From: Hymenobacter terrestris
GTDB taxonomy: Bacteria > Bacteroidota > Bacteroidia > Cytophagales > Hymenobacteraceae
Length of the DNA: 64,000 nucleotides
NCBI RefSeq assembly: GCF_013377905.1
Contig: NZ_JABKAV010000017.1
Coordinates: 1-64,000, forward strand
Direction: 5' to 3'
Program-made: the position numbers and the translations under genes
The notes under the pieces: generated by a model
Told to the model about the DNA's origin: nothing
Databases searched by the model: none
Seen by the model: the letters and a program-made list of their open reading frames with translations, nothing else
In this document: piece after piece, positions 42,097-50,038 of the stretch
Numbering within the stretch: position 1 is the stretch's first letter
Layout: every line of letters begins with the position of its first letter

Positions 42097-43308
42097 TTAC
42101 CCCAGCAGGGCCTGCGTGAGAATCCAGCGGTGGGGCACGTCGCCTTGGGCGGCGCGCAGGTAGTCTTGGTAACTGCAGGGTACAATGCGGCGGGCGTTGC
42201 CAGTCAGATTCACCACTTCCATCCACCAGCGGTCCGTCTGGCGCGACTTATAGAACACAATACGGTCGGGGCCATCTTCCTCCTCCTCATCGGTGGGCCC
42301 GCCGGGGTGCGACTGCGTGTAGCGAACCGGGCCGTGCAGACCCGCGGCGTATCGCAGGAAGGTGGGTCCGCGGAAGTCGATTTCGCGACGACGGTAATAA
42401 TAGCCTTCCACAAAATACCACAGCATAGTGGCCTGCACCATGGCGGCCAGCCCGTGCGGGTCGTGGTTGGGGCGGTAGCCGTAGAGGCCGAAAGAGGTGA
42501 GCTGGTCGTTGCAGCCGGCGTACCAGGCCAGCTTGGCCGCTTCCTCGTTGGTGAGGCCGAACGGGTTGGCCGGCTGGTAGCCCGGCGCGTCCTGCCAGCG
42601 TACGGCCGCTACATCGAAGCTCACGAAGTCGGCTTGCCGCAGCAGCGGCTCGGCCTGTCGGATGTCGTCGCGAATCTGGCCTACGCGCAGGGTTTCAAAG
42701 TGCAGCTTTTCGAGGGCCGCCAGCACGTCGGGAGCCACCAGATACTGCTGGTGGGCCAGCTGCGAGAAGTTGAACAGGAAGCTGGGCGCGTGGAGCAACA
42801 TGCGGCGCAGGTGCGTGTCTTCGGGCGCCGCCCCGCTGCCATCGGGCTCGGCCATATCCACGCGGGCATCCACAGTAGCGAAGCTAATGGCCCGCTCCAG
42901 GGTTTCGTAGGCCAGAAACTGCCCGTAGTCGAGGTCGTGGGAGCCGCCCAGCAGGATGGCCACGGTACCCTGCTCTAGCAGGGCAGCAATAATTTCGCGC
43001 AGCCGCTGGTAGGTGTCTTCCAGCGTGAGGCCGGGGCGCAAGTTGCCCAAATCGGCGAGGCGGCAGGGGCTGCTGCTTTTCTGAAGCTGGTAGAGCTGGC
43101 CGCGCACGGCGTTGGCCCCATGGCCGGCCGGTTCGCCGGCTGCACTACCGCGCCACTCGTCCAGGCCAATCAGGGCCAGGTCGGCGGCGCGCCAATCGGG
43201 GAAAGTGCCGCCGGTAAAAGCCGAGATGGCCCCAGCCAGCACGGTAGCCGGAGCACCGGCCGGAACAAGTTCTTCAGGCAGCGGATCGAAAAAGATAGCC
43301 AGATTCAT
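42097..43308 (-). CDS. Arginase/formimidoylglutamase-fold protein with altered metal ligands
   Basis: A 403-residue protein of the ureohydrolase (arginase, agmatinase, formimidoylglutamase) fold. Of the three metal-binding motifs, the first is kept (GGSHDLDY, near residue 121), but the second is TVDARVDM where active enzymes have DAHxD (His replaced by Arg), and the third is SFDVAAVRWQDAPG where SxDxDxxDP is expected (second Asp replaced by Ala). The di-manganese site is therefore probably lost or changed. Relatives in Bacteroidota are often labelled formimidoylglutamase; no hut genes are nearby, so I do not assign that reaction. It may be a structural or regulatory protein. Confidence 0.8.
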   Translation of the reverse strand: MNLAIFFDPLPEELVPAGAPATVLAGAISAFTGGTFPDWRAADLALIGLDEWRGSAAGEPAGHGANAVRGQLYQLQKSSSPCRLADLGNLRPGLTLEDTYQRLREIIAALLEQGTVAILLGGSHDLDYGQFLAYETLERAISFATVDARVDMAEPDGSGAAPEDTHLRRMLLHAPSFLFNFSQLAHQQYLVAPDVLAALEKLHFETLRVGQIRDDIRQAEPLLRQADFVSFDVAAVRWQDAPGYQPANPFGLTNEEAAKLAWYAGCNDQLTSFGLYGYRPNHDPHGLAAMVQATMLWYFVEGYYYRRREIDFRGPTFLRYAAGLHGPVRYTQSHPGGPTDEEEEDGPDRIVFYKSRQTDRWWMEVVNLTGNARRIVPCSYQDYLRAAQGDVPHRWILTQALLG

Positions 43309-43503
43309 CGGGCGCGGAAGGGGCGTTGGACAAAGCTACGCAAAAGCCTGCCACGCGGCCGGTGGTTTTTAGGGCCGTATGACTGAGGTTTACAGAAAAA
43401 AGCAGTTATTTAAGGTGCCTTATACCCTGGTCGGGACCAATGCGCTGCCGCTTTGCGCCTGTCTTTATCTTCTCCACTCCCATCCTCGCATAGTTTGTTG
43501 CCC

Positions 43504-45270
43504 ATGGAAATCCGCCGCACGTTCGATATTCTGCCCCTACTGCAGCAGAAATACAATAAAGCCGACTGCCTAGCTGCCAAAATAGACGGCCGTTACCAGC
43601 CCATGAGCACCGACGAAGTAGTGCGGCAGGTGAACGAGGCCAGCTTGGGCCTGCGCGCGCTCGGCATCGGCAAAGACGACAAGGTGGCCCTGATTTCGTT
43701 GAACCGGCCTGAGTGGATGATTGCCGACTTCGCCATTGCCCAACTTGGGGCCGTGAGTGTACCCATGTACCCTACCATCACTACCGAAGACTACAAATTC
43801 ATTTTCGCAGATGCCGGAGTGAAGGCCGTGCTGGTATCCGACCAGAAGCTGCTTGAGAAGGTAACTGAGGCCATCGAGAGCCTCGACATCCCGACCGAAA
43901 ATGTGTTCAGCTTCGATAAGCTCGACGGGGCCCGCTACTTCGGCGAGTTGCTGGATATGGGAAAGAAAGGCAACTTGGCCGATCTGGAGCCGCTTAAAGC
44001 CGCCGTGCAGCCCGACGATTTGCTTACGCTCATCTACACTTCGGGTACCACCGGCAAACCCAAGGGGGTGATGCTCACGCATAACAACCTGCTCAGTAAC
44101 TGCCGCAATGCCCAGCGGTTTGTGCCGGTTACCAAAGACGATAAGGCCCTGAGCTTCCTGCCGCTCTGCCACATCTTCGAGCGCATGGTTACCCACCTCT
44201 ACCTCATCAACGGCGTAAGCATCTACTATGCCGAGAGCATGGAAACCATTGCCGACAACCTGCGTGAGGTGCAGCCCGAAATCTTCACCACCGTGCCGCG
44301 CCTGCTCGAAAAAGTGTACGACAAGATTGTGGCCAAGGGCCACGCGCTGGAAGGCGTGAAGAAAAACATGTTCTTCTGGGCGCTCAACCTGGGTCTCAAA
44401 TACGACAACCAGCAAGACCACGGCTTCCTGTACAACACCCAGCTGAAGCTTGCTAATAAGCTTATTTTCAATAAGTGGCGTGAGGCGCTGGGCGGTAAGC
44501 TTCGCTGCATCGTGAGTGGGGGCGGGGCCCTGCAGCCCCGGTTGGCCCGAGTGTTCTGGTCGGCTGGCATTCCGGTAATGGAAGGCTACGGCCTCACCGA
44601 AACCTCGCCCGTAATTGCCGTGGGCGGCTACGACCCCGAAAACAACATGATTGGCACCGTAGGTCCAATCATCGATAACACCGAAGTGAAAATTGCCGCC
44701 GACGGCGAAATTCTGACCAAGTCGGAATCGGTGATGAAGGGCTACTACAACCAGCCCGAGCTCACGGCCAAGGAATTCGATGCCGACGGCTGGTTCCATA
44801 CCGGCGACATCGGCGAGATGGTGGACGGTAAGTTCCTCAAAATCACCGACCGCAAAAAGGAGATGTTCAAGACTTCGGGCGGTAAATACATTGCCCCGCA
44901 GGTGCTGGAAGGCAAGATGAAAGAGTCGCCGCTGATTGAGCAATGCATGGTGGTTGGTGACGGCCAGAAGTTCGCTTCGGCCCTCGTGGTGCCCTCCTTC
45001 GACGACCTGAAAGGCTGGTGCAAGCGCAACAACGTATCCTCGGACGGTGGGCCGGCCGAGTTGGTGAAGAACGAGAAGGTGGTGAAGATGTACGAGGACC
45101 TCGTGCACAAGTACAACGAGAGCTTTGCCAAGTGGGAGCAGGTGAAGAAAATCGTACTGCTGCCCGAGCACTGGACCGTAGAGTCAGGCGAGATGACGCC
45201 TACCATGAAAGTGAAGCGCAAGGCTATTACTGCCAACAACAAAGACATCATCGAGGGCCTGTATCAATAG
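43504..45270 (+). CDS. fadD: Long-chain fatty-acid-CoA ligase
   Basis: This AMP-forming ligase activates fatty acids as CoA thioesters at the inner face of the membrane. The 588-residue protein has the ATP loop YTSGTTGKPKGVMLTH, the GYGLTETSP motif and the C-terminal TGDIGEMVDGKFLKITDRKKEMFKTSGGKYIAP region. The N terminus is EIRRTFDILPLLQQKY. It resembles the FadD15-type ligases common in Bacteroidota. The frame opens earlier (43453), but the ATG at 43504 is the conserved start. It begins the beta-oxidation island. Confidence 0.94.
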   Translation: MEIRRTFDILPLLQQKYNKADCLAAKIDGRYQPMSTDEVVRQVNEASLGLRALGIGKDDKVALISLNRPEWMIADFAIAQLGAVSVPMYPTITTEDYKFIFADAGVKAVLVSDQKLLEKVTEAIESLDIPTENVFSFDKLDGARYFGELLDMGKKGNLADLEPLKAAVQPDDLLTLIYTSGTTGKPKGVMLTHNNLLSNCRNAQRFVPVTKDDKALSFLPLCHIFERMVTHLYLINGVSIYYAESMETIADNLREVQPEIFTTVPRLLEKVYDKIVAKGHALEGVKKNMFFWALNLGLKYDNQQDHGFLYNTQLKLANKLIFNKWREALGGKLRCIVSGGGALQPRLARVFWSAGIPVMEGYGLTETSPVIAVGGYDPENNMIGTVGPIIDNTEVKIAADGEILTKSESVMKGYYNQPELTAKEFDADGWFHTGDIGEMVDGKFLKITDRKKEMFKTSGGKYIAPQVLEGKMKESPLIEQCMVVGDGQKFASALVVPSFDDLKGWCKRNNVSSDGGPAELVKNEKVVKMYEDLVHKYNESFAKWEQVKKIVLLPEHWTVESGEMTPTMKVKRKAITANNKDIIEGLYQ

Positions 45271-45433
45271 GCTTTTCGCGATACCAACCGGTATATGTCA
45301 GCAGCGTGCTGCTAGCTATTAGTGGTCTAGTATAGATGTAACCGTTTGAACAGTAACGATGTGTGAAGTTGGTCCGGCTTTCAGCGCGTATGCGGGCTGT
45401 AAGCCGGACCTAAACTTTTTTTGACGAACATAG

Positions 45434-45445
45434 TATGCAAGCATA
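45434..45445. promoter_or_regulatory. Dyad TATGC-AA-GCATA upstream of the MarR gene
   Basis: A perfect 5+5 dyad 41 bases before the marR-type ATG. Its right half belongs to the 12-base motif GCAAGCATAACA (45437-45448), repeated at 49921 upstream of the acyl-CoA dehydrogenase gene. A likely MarR operator, by inference. Confidence 0.45.
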
Positions 45446-45486
45446 ACATATTATCCGTATGTTTACCGGACTTGCGATACTCTCCC

Positions 45487-45969
45487 ATGACCCCCGAAGA
45501 AACCGTCGATTACAATATTAAGGTTGCCTGGCACGCCATTTCGCGCATGTATAATACGCAGGCGGCCAAGCACGATATTACCACCAGCATCGGTTTCGTG
45601 CTGCTGAACATCGACCAGGAAAACGGCACGCCCGCGACCAAAATCGCGCCCCTGCTAGGCCTCGAAACCCGCTCCCTGACCCGCATTTTGCGCTCGATGG
45701 AAGACAAGGGCCTCATCTATAAGCAGGCCGACACCCACGACAAACGTTCAGTGCGCATCTTCCTGACTGAGGATGGGCTGCGCAACAAGGAAATCTCGCG
45801 TCAGACTGTGCGTCACTTCAACCTGAAGGTGCGCGAGGAAATCCCGCAGAGCGAGCTGGACGTGTTCTTCCGCGTGGTGAGCCAGATTACGGGGATGATT
45901 GAGGGCAAAACGCTCTACGACAATTTCAAGCTTAAGCCCCTGCGCCCCGCCGAATCATCGGCTGCGTAA
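45487..45969 (+). CDS. MarR family transcriptional regulator
   Basis: A 160-residue winged-helix regulator of the MarR family. It has the dimer helices at both ends, a recognition helix region (LLGLETRSLTRILRSMEDKGLIY, about residues 60-82) and the wing DTHDKRSVRIFLTEDG, which are typical. MarR proteins often respond to acyl-CoA or phenolic ligands. Its place between the acyl-CoA ligase and the beta-oxidation enzymes suggests control of this set, possibly with fatty acyl-CoA as signal. The ATG at 45487 starts the conserved part; a dyad lies upstream. Confidence 0.93.
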   Translation: MTPEETVDYNIKVAWHAISRMYNTQAAKHDITTSIGFVLLNIDQENGTPATKIAPLLGLETRSLTRILRSMEDKGLIYKQADTHDKRSVRIFLTEDGLRNKEISRQTVRHFNLKVREEIPQSELDVFFRVVSQITGMIEGKTLYDNFKLKPLRPAESSAA

Positions 45970-45994
45970 CGGGCTTTTTGTCTGTATGAGAACA

Positions 45995-46040
45995 GTCATG
46001 CTGAATAATGGCTGTCATGCTTCGGCAAGCTCAGCATGAC
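45995..46040. repeat. Short palindromic repeat, family B
   Basis: GTCATGCTGA at the left and TCAGCATGAC at the right are perfect inverted ends of a 46-base element; the centre repeats GTCATGCTTCGGCAAGC. It is related to the elements at 35156 and 48512. Confidence 0.7.
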
Positions 46041-46090
46041 GTGCTTTTACGCATGCCTCCACAACTGACTACTAACCACTACCCACCAAT

Positions 46091-48499
46091 ATGAATCGTA
46101 CCATCAAGAAAGTAGCCGTACTGGGCTCCGGGGTGATGGGCTCGCGCATTGCGTGCCACTTCGCCAACATCGGTGTACAGGTGCTGCTGCTCGACATTGC
46201 GCCGAAGGAGCTGCTGCCCGCCGAGGAGGCCAAGGGCCTGAAACTCGACTCGCTGGCAGTGAAGAACCGCCTCGTCAACAGTGCCTTAGAGGCCACGGTG
46301 AAGGCCAACCCTTCGCCGCTGTACCGCAAGGCCGATGTGAGCCGCATCAAAACCGGCAACTTCGATGATAACCTCAAGGATATTGCCGGCTGCGACTGGA
46401 CGATTGAGGTAGTGGTGGAACGGCTCGATATCAAGCAGAGTCTGTTCGAGCGCGTGGAGCAGTTCCGCAAGCCCGGCACCCTGATTACGAGCAACACCTC
46501 GGGCATCCCGATTCATATGATGACCGAAGGCCGCTCGGAGGACTTCAAAAAGCACTTCTGCGGCACGCACTTCTTCAACCCACCGCGCTACCTGAAGCTG
46601 CTCGAAATTATCCCGACTCCGGACACGGACCAGGCAGTGGTGGATTTCCTGATGCACTACGGCGACCTGTACTTGGGCAAAACCACCGTGCTGGCCAAGG
46701 ATACACCTGCGTTCATCGCCAACCGCGTGGGCGTGTTTGCCATCATGGATGTAATCCAGGTGATGCAGCAACTCGGCCTTTCGGTGGAGGAAGTCGACAA
46801 GCTGACCGGCCCGGTTATCGGCCACGCCAAGTCGGCCACCTTCCGCACGTCGGATGTGGTGGGGCTGGATACGCTGATGAATGTGGCCAACGGCCTCGCC
46901 CAGAACCTGCCCAACGACGAAGCCAAAGCCGTTTTTGCCTTGCCCGGCTATCTGAAAAAGATGGGCGAGAACAAGTGGCTGGGCGACAAAACCGGCCAGG
47001 GCTTCTACAAGAAAACCAAGGACGAAAAGGGCAGAACTGCCATTCTGGCCCTCGACCTGAATACGCTGGAGTACAAAGCTAGCCAGAAAATCAAGTTTGC
47101 CACCCTCGAAAGCACCAAGCCCATCGAGAAGCTGGCCGACCGCTTTAAGGTGCTGGTGGCCGGCAAAGACAAAGCCGGAGACTTCTACCGCAAGACCTTC
47201 GCGGGCCTGTTTGCCTACGTGAGCAACCGGATTCCCGAAATCACCGATTCGCTCTACAAGATTGATGACGCCCTGCGCGCCGGCTTCGGCTGGGACATGG
47301 GCCCCTTTGAAACCTGGGATGCCTTGGGTGTAAAGAAGGGCTTGGAGCTGGCCAAGGCTGAAGGCAAAACGGTAGCGCCGTGGGTAGAGGAAATGCTGAG
47401 TGCCGGCCACGAAACCTTCTATAAGGTGACTGAGGCGGGCGTAAAGCAGTTCTACGACCTCGAAAGCAAAGCCTACCAGGCAATTCCGGGCGTCGAGAAC
47501 TTCATCATCCTCGATAACGTGCGCGCCACTGGCAAGGTGCTCTGGAAAAACGCGGGCGCTTCGGTTCTCGACCTTGGCGACGGTATCCTGAACGTGGAGT
47601 TCCACAGCAAGATGAACGCGCTGGGTTCTGATGTAATCCAGGGCCTGCTGAAAGGCGTGGAGTTGGCCGAAAAGGACTTCCGCGGCCTCGTGGTGGGCAA
47701 CGACGCGCCGAACTTCTCGGCCGGAGCCAACCTGGGCCTCGTGTACATGTTCGCCCTCGACCAGGAGTACGACGAGTTGAACCTGATGATTGCCCAGTTT
47801 CAGCAGGCCATGATGCGGATGCGCTACAGCAGCATTCCAGTGGTAAGCGCGCCCCACGGCCTGGCCCTGGGCGGCGGCTGTGAGCTGAACCTGCACGCCG
47901 ATAAGGTAGTGGCCGCGGCCGAAACATACATGGGCCTCGTGGAATTCGGCGTGGGCCTGATTCCGGCCGGTGGCGGCACCAAGGAAATGACGCTGCGCAC
48001 CGCCCTCAAATACGAGGAAGGTGAGCCCGAGTACAACATGCTCCGCAACACCTTTATGACTGTGAGCACGGCCAAGGTTTCCACCTCGGCCGCCGAAGCC
48101 TTCGACTTAGGCTTCATGCGCCCCGGCGACGAAGTGGTGGTGAATTCCAACCGTGTAATTGCGCAGGCCAAGGCTGCTGCCATTGAGTTGGCTGATGCCG
48201 GCTACACCCAGCCGGTGCAGAAAACCAACATCAAGGTGCACGGCAAAGGGGCGCTGGGTATGTTCATGACCGGCGTGCACGCCATGCGGCAGGGCAACTA
48301 CATCTCCGACCACGACGTGAAAATCGCCAACAAGCTGGCCTTCATCATGTGCGGCGGCGACCTGAGTGCGCCCACCGAAGTATCGGAGCAGTACCTGCTG
48401 GACCTGGAGCGCGAAGCCTTCCTGAGCCTCACCGGCGAGCGGAAAACGCTGGAGCGCATCCAGAGCATCCTCACGACTGGTAAGCCGCTGCGGAATTAA
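46091..48499 (+). CDS. 3-hydroxyacyl-CoA dehydrogenase/enoyl-CoA hydratase
   Basis: An 802-residue fusion enzyme for two steps of fatty-acid beta-oxidation. The N-terminal half is the NAD-dependent 3-hydroxyacyl-CoA dehydrogenase (NAD motif VAVLGSGVMGSRIACHF at about residues 8-24, GTHFFNPPRYLKLLEIIP near 159-176, then two C-terminal dimer domains), and the C-terminal part is an enoyl-CoA hydratase/isomerase domain (ALGGGCELNLHADKVV near 594-609, GLIPAGGGTKEM). The order dehydrogenase then hydratase is that of Bacillus FadN, opposite to E. coli FadB. It is followed by the thiolase gene. Confidence 0.95.
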   Translation: MNRTIKKVAVLGSGVMGSRIACHFANIGVQVLLLDIAPKELLPAEEAKGLKLDSLAVKNRLVNSALEATVKANPSPLYRKADVSRIKTGNFDDNLKDIAGCDWTIEVVVERLDIKQSLFERVEQFRKPGTLITSNTSGIPIHMMTEGRSEDFKKHFCGTHFFNPPRYLKLLEIIPTPDTDQAVVDFLMHYGDLYLGKTTVLAKDTPAFIANRVGVFAIMDVIQVMQQLGLSVEEVDKLTGPVIGHAKSATFRTSDVVGLDTLMNVANGLAQNLPNDEAKAVFALPGYLKKMGENKWLGDKTGQGFYKKTKDEKGRTAILALDLNTLEYKASQKIKFATLESTKPIEKLADRFKVLVAGKDKAGDFYRKTFAGLFAYVSNRIPEITDSLYKIDDALRAGFGWDMGPFETWDALGVKKGLELAKAEGKTVAPWVEEMLSAGHETFYKVTEAGVKQFYDLESKAYQAIPGVENFIILDNVRATGKVLWKNAGASVLDLGDGILNVEFHSKMNALGSDVIQGLLKGVELAEKDFRGLVVGNDAPNFSAGANLGLVYMFALDQEYDELNLMIAQFQQAMMRMRYSSIPVVSAPHGLALGGGCELNLHADKVVAAAETYMGLVEFGVGLIPAGGGTKEMTLRTALKYEEGEPEYNMLRNTFMTVSTAKVSTSAAEAFDLGFMRPGDEVVVNSNRVIAQAKAAAIELADAGYTQPVQKTNIKVHGKGALGMFMTGVHAMRQGNYISDHDVKIANKLAFIMCGGDLSAPTEVSEQYLLDLEREAFLSLTGERKTLERIQSILTTGKPLRN

Positions 48500-48511
48500 T
48501 CGTTGAAAAGT

Positions 48512-48613
48512 CGTTGTCATGCTGAGCTTGTCGAAGCATCTCTGCCGCTTCGTTGAGTCACTACTCATCCGTCGGCACGCGAGATTCCTCGGCTTCGCTC
48601 GGAATGACAGACG
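48512..48613. repeat. Palindromic repeat, family B
   Basis: Left arm GTCATGCTGAGCTTGTCGAAG and right arm (read in reverse) GTCATTCCGAGCGAAGCCGA enclose about 60 bases. Located between the dehydrogenase/hydratase and thiolase genes. Confidence 0.7.
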
Positions 48614-48649
48614 GATTTTAACATTCCACCTTCTCTAAGACTCCATCAT

Positions 48650-49828
48650 ATGAACGCATATATCGTAGCTGGTTACCGCACGGCCGTGGGCAAAGCCACC
48701 CGCGGCGGTTTCCGCTTCACCCGCCCCGACGACCTGGCCGCCGACGTTATCAAGCACCTCGTAGCTTCGGTACCCGCCCTCGACCCCACCCGCATCGACG
48801 ACGTAATCGTGGGCAACGCCGTGCCGGAAGCCGAGCAGGGCCTGCAAATGGGCCGCCTGATTTCGCTGTTGGCCCTGCCAATGAACGTATCGGGCCTCAT
48901 CGTGAACCGCTACTGCGGCTCGGGTGTGGAAACCATTGCCATGGCCACCGGTAAAATTGCGGCTGGCATGGCCGACTGCATCGTGGCCGGCGGCACCGAA
49001 AGCATGAGCATGGTGCCCACCGTAGGCTGGAAAACTGTGCCCAACTACAACCTGGCCCAGAAGCATCCCGACTACTACCTCGGTATGGGACTGACCGCCG
49101 AAGCTGTAGCGCAGGACTACAAGGTGTCGCGTGAAGATCAGGACCAGTTCTCCTACAACTCCCACCAGAAGGCCATCAAGGCTATTCAGGAGGGCAAGTT
49201 CAAGGAGCAGATCGTGCCCATCACGGTCAACGAAACTTACCTCGACCAGGCCACCGGTAAGAAGAAAACCCGCTCTTACGTAGTGGATACCGACGAAGGC
49301 CCGCGCGCCGATACGTCGTTAGAAGTTCTGGGTAAGCTACGGCCGGTTTTCGCCGCCAACGGTAGCGTAACGGCCGGCAACTCCTCGCAGACTTCTGATG
49401 GTGCGGCCTTCGTTATTGTGATGTCGGAGCGGATGGTGAAAGAGCTGAACCTGGAGCCAATTGCCCGCATGGTAACCTACGCTACCGAGGGCATCGACCC
49501 GCGCATTATGGGTATGGGCCCCGTGAAGGCTATTCCGAAGGCCCTGAAGCAGGCCGGCATGAAGCTGCAGGACATTGACCTGTTCGAGTTGAACGAGGCC
49601 TTCGCTTCGCAGAGCCTAGCCGTAATGCGCGAGCTGGAGATGGACCAGAGCAAAGTGAACGTGAACGGCGGCGCTATTGCCCTCGGTCATCCGCTAGGCT
49701 GCTCCGGCGCCAAGCTCAGCATCCAGCTATTCCACGAAATGCGCGCCCGGGGCCAGAAGTACGGCATGGTAACCGCCTGCGTAGGCGGCGGCCAGGGCGT
49801 AGCCGGCATCTACGAGTTGCTGAAGTAG
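48650..49828 (+). CDS. fadA: Acetyl-CoA C-acyltransferase (thiolase)
   Basis: The thiolase cleaves 3-ketoacyl-CoA with CoA, the last step of beta-oxidation. The 392-residue protein has the acyl-accepting Cys in NRYCGSGVET (about residue 88), the GHPLG segment in GGAIALGHPLGCSGAK (catalytic His) and the second active-site Cys in TACVGGGQG near the C terminus. Together with the upstream fusion enzyme it corresponds to the FadA/FadB partnership. It is followed by a terminator, so the acyl-CoA dehydrogenase gene is probably transcribed separately. Confidence 0.95.
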   Translation: MNAYIVAGYRTAVGKATRGGFRFTRPDDLAADVIKHLVASVPALDPTRIDDVIVGNAVPEAEQGLQMGRLISLLALPMNVSGLIVNRYCGSGVETIAMATGKIAAGMADCIVAGGTESMSMVPTVGWKTVPNYNLAQKHPDYYLGMGLTAEAVAQDYKVSREDQDQFSYNSHQKAIKAIQEGKFKEQIVPITVNETYLDQATGKKKTRSYVVDTDEGPRADTSLEVLGKLRPVFAANGSVTAGNSSQTSDGAAFVIVMSERMVKELNLEPIARMVTYATEGIDPRIMGMGPVKAIPKALKQAGMKLQDIDLFELNEAFASQSLAVMRELEMDQSKVNVNGGAIALGHPLGCSGAKLSIQLFHEMRARGQKYGMVTACVGGGQGVAGIYELLK

Positions 49829-49874
49829 CGGCTGCGGATTGTTCTTCATTCGCGAAGGATAACCGGTGATTTTG

Positions 49875-49902
49875 AAAACCCCGGAAGGCATTTCGGGGTT
49901 TT
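49875..49902 (+). terminator. Terminator of the thiolase gene
   Basis: Nine-base arms AAAACCCCG and CGGGGTTTT around GAAGGCATTT, then TTCTTTT. Confidence 0.8.
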
Positions 49903-49920
49903 CTTTTAACAAAGTACTCG

Positions 49921-49932
49921 GCAAGCATAACA
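49921..49932 (+). promoter_or_regulatory. GCAAGCATAACA motif upstream of the acyl-CoA dehydrogenase gene
   Basis: An exact 12-base copy of the motif at 45437-45448 upstream of the MarR gene, 107 bases before the ATG at 50039. Only the right half of the dyad is present. Possible shared operator. Confidence 0.45.
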
Positions 49933-50038
49933 AATTTTGCTATCTTGCGCTACGAGTAACGGCCCGCCGCCTTACCCTAAGTAGTAGGCAAGCCGAACAG
50001 TTTTTTCCTCGATTTCCCACTTCAAATCTCACACTATC

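Noticed and set aside
42079..42978. A 299-codon open frame antisense to the arginase-fold gene
   Set aside because: Low-complexity product with no motif, opposite a recognisable fold.
43570..45171. A 533-codon open frame antisense to the acyl-CoA ligase gene
   Set aside because: It mirrors the ligase gene and is His- and Val-rich low-complexity, as expected from the opposite strand of a GC-rich gene; no family motif is seen.
46286..47896. A 536-codon open frame antisense to the dehydrogenase/hydratase fusion
   Set aside because: Same reason: shadow frame of a certain gene.
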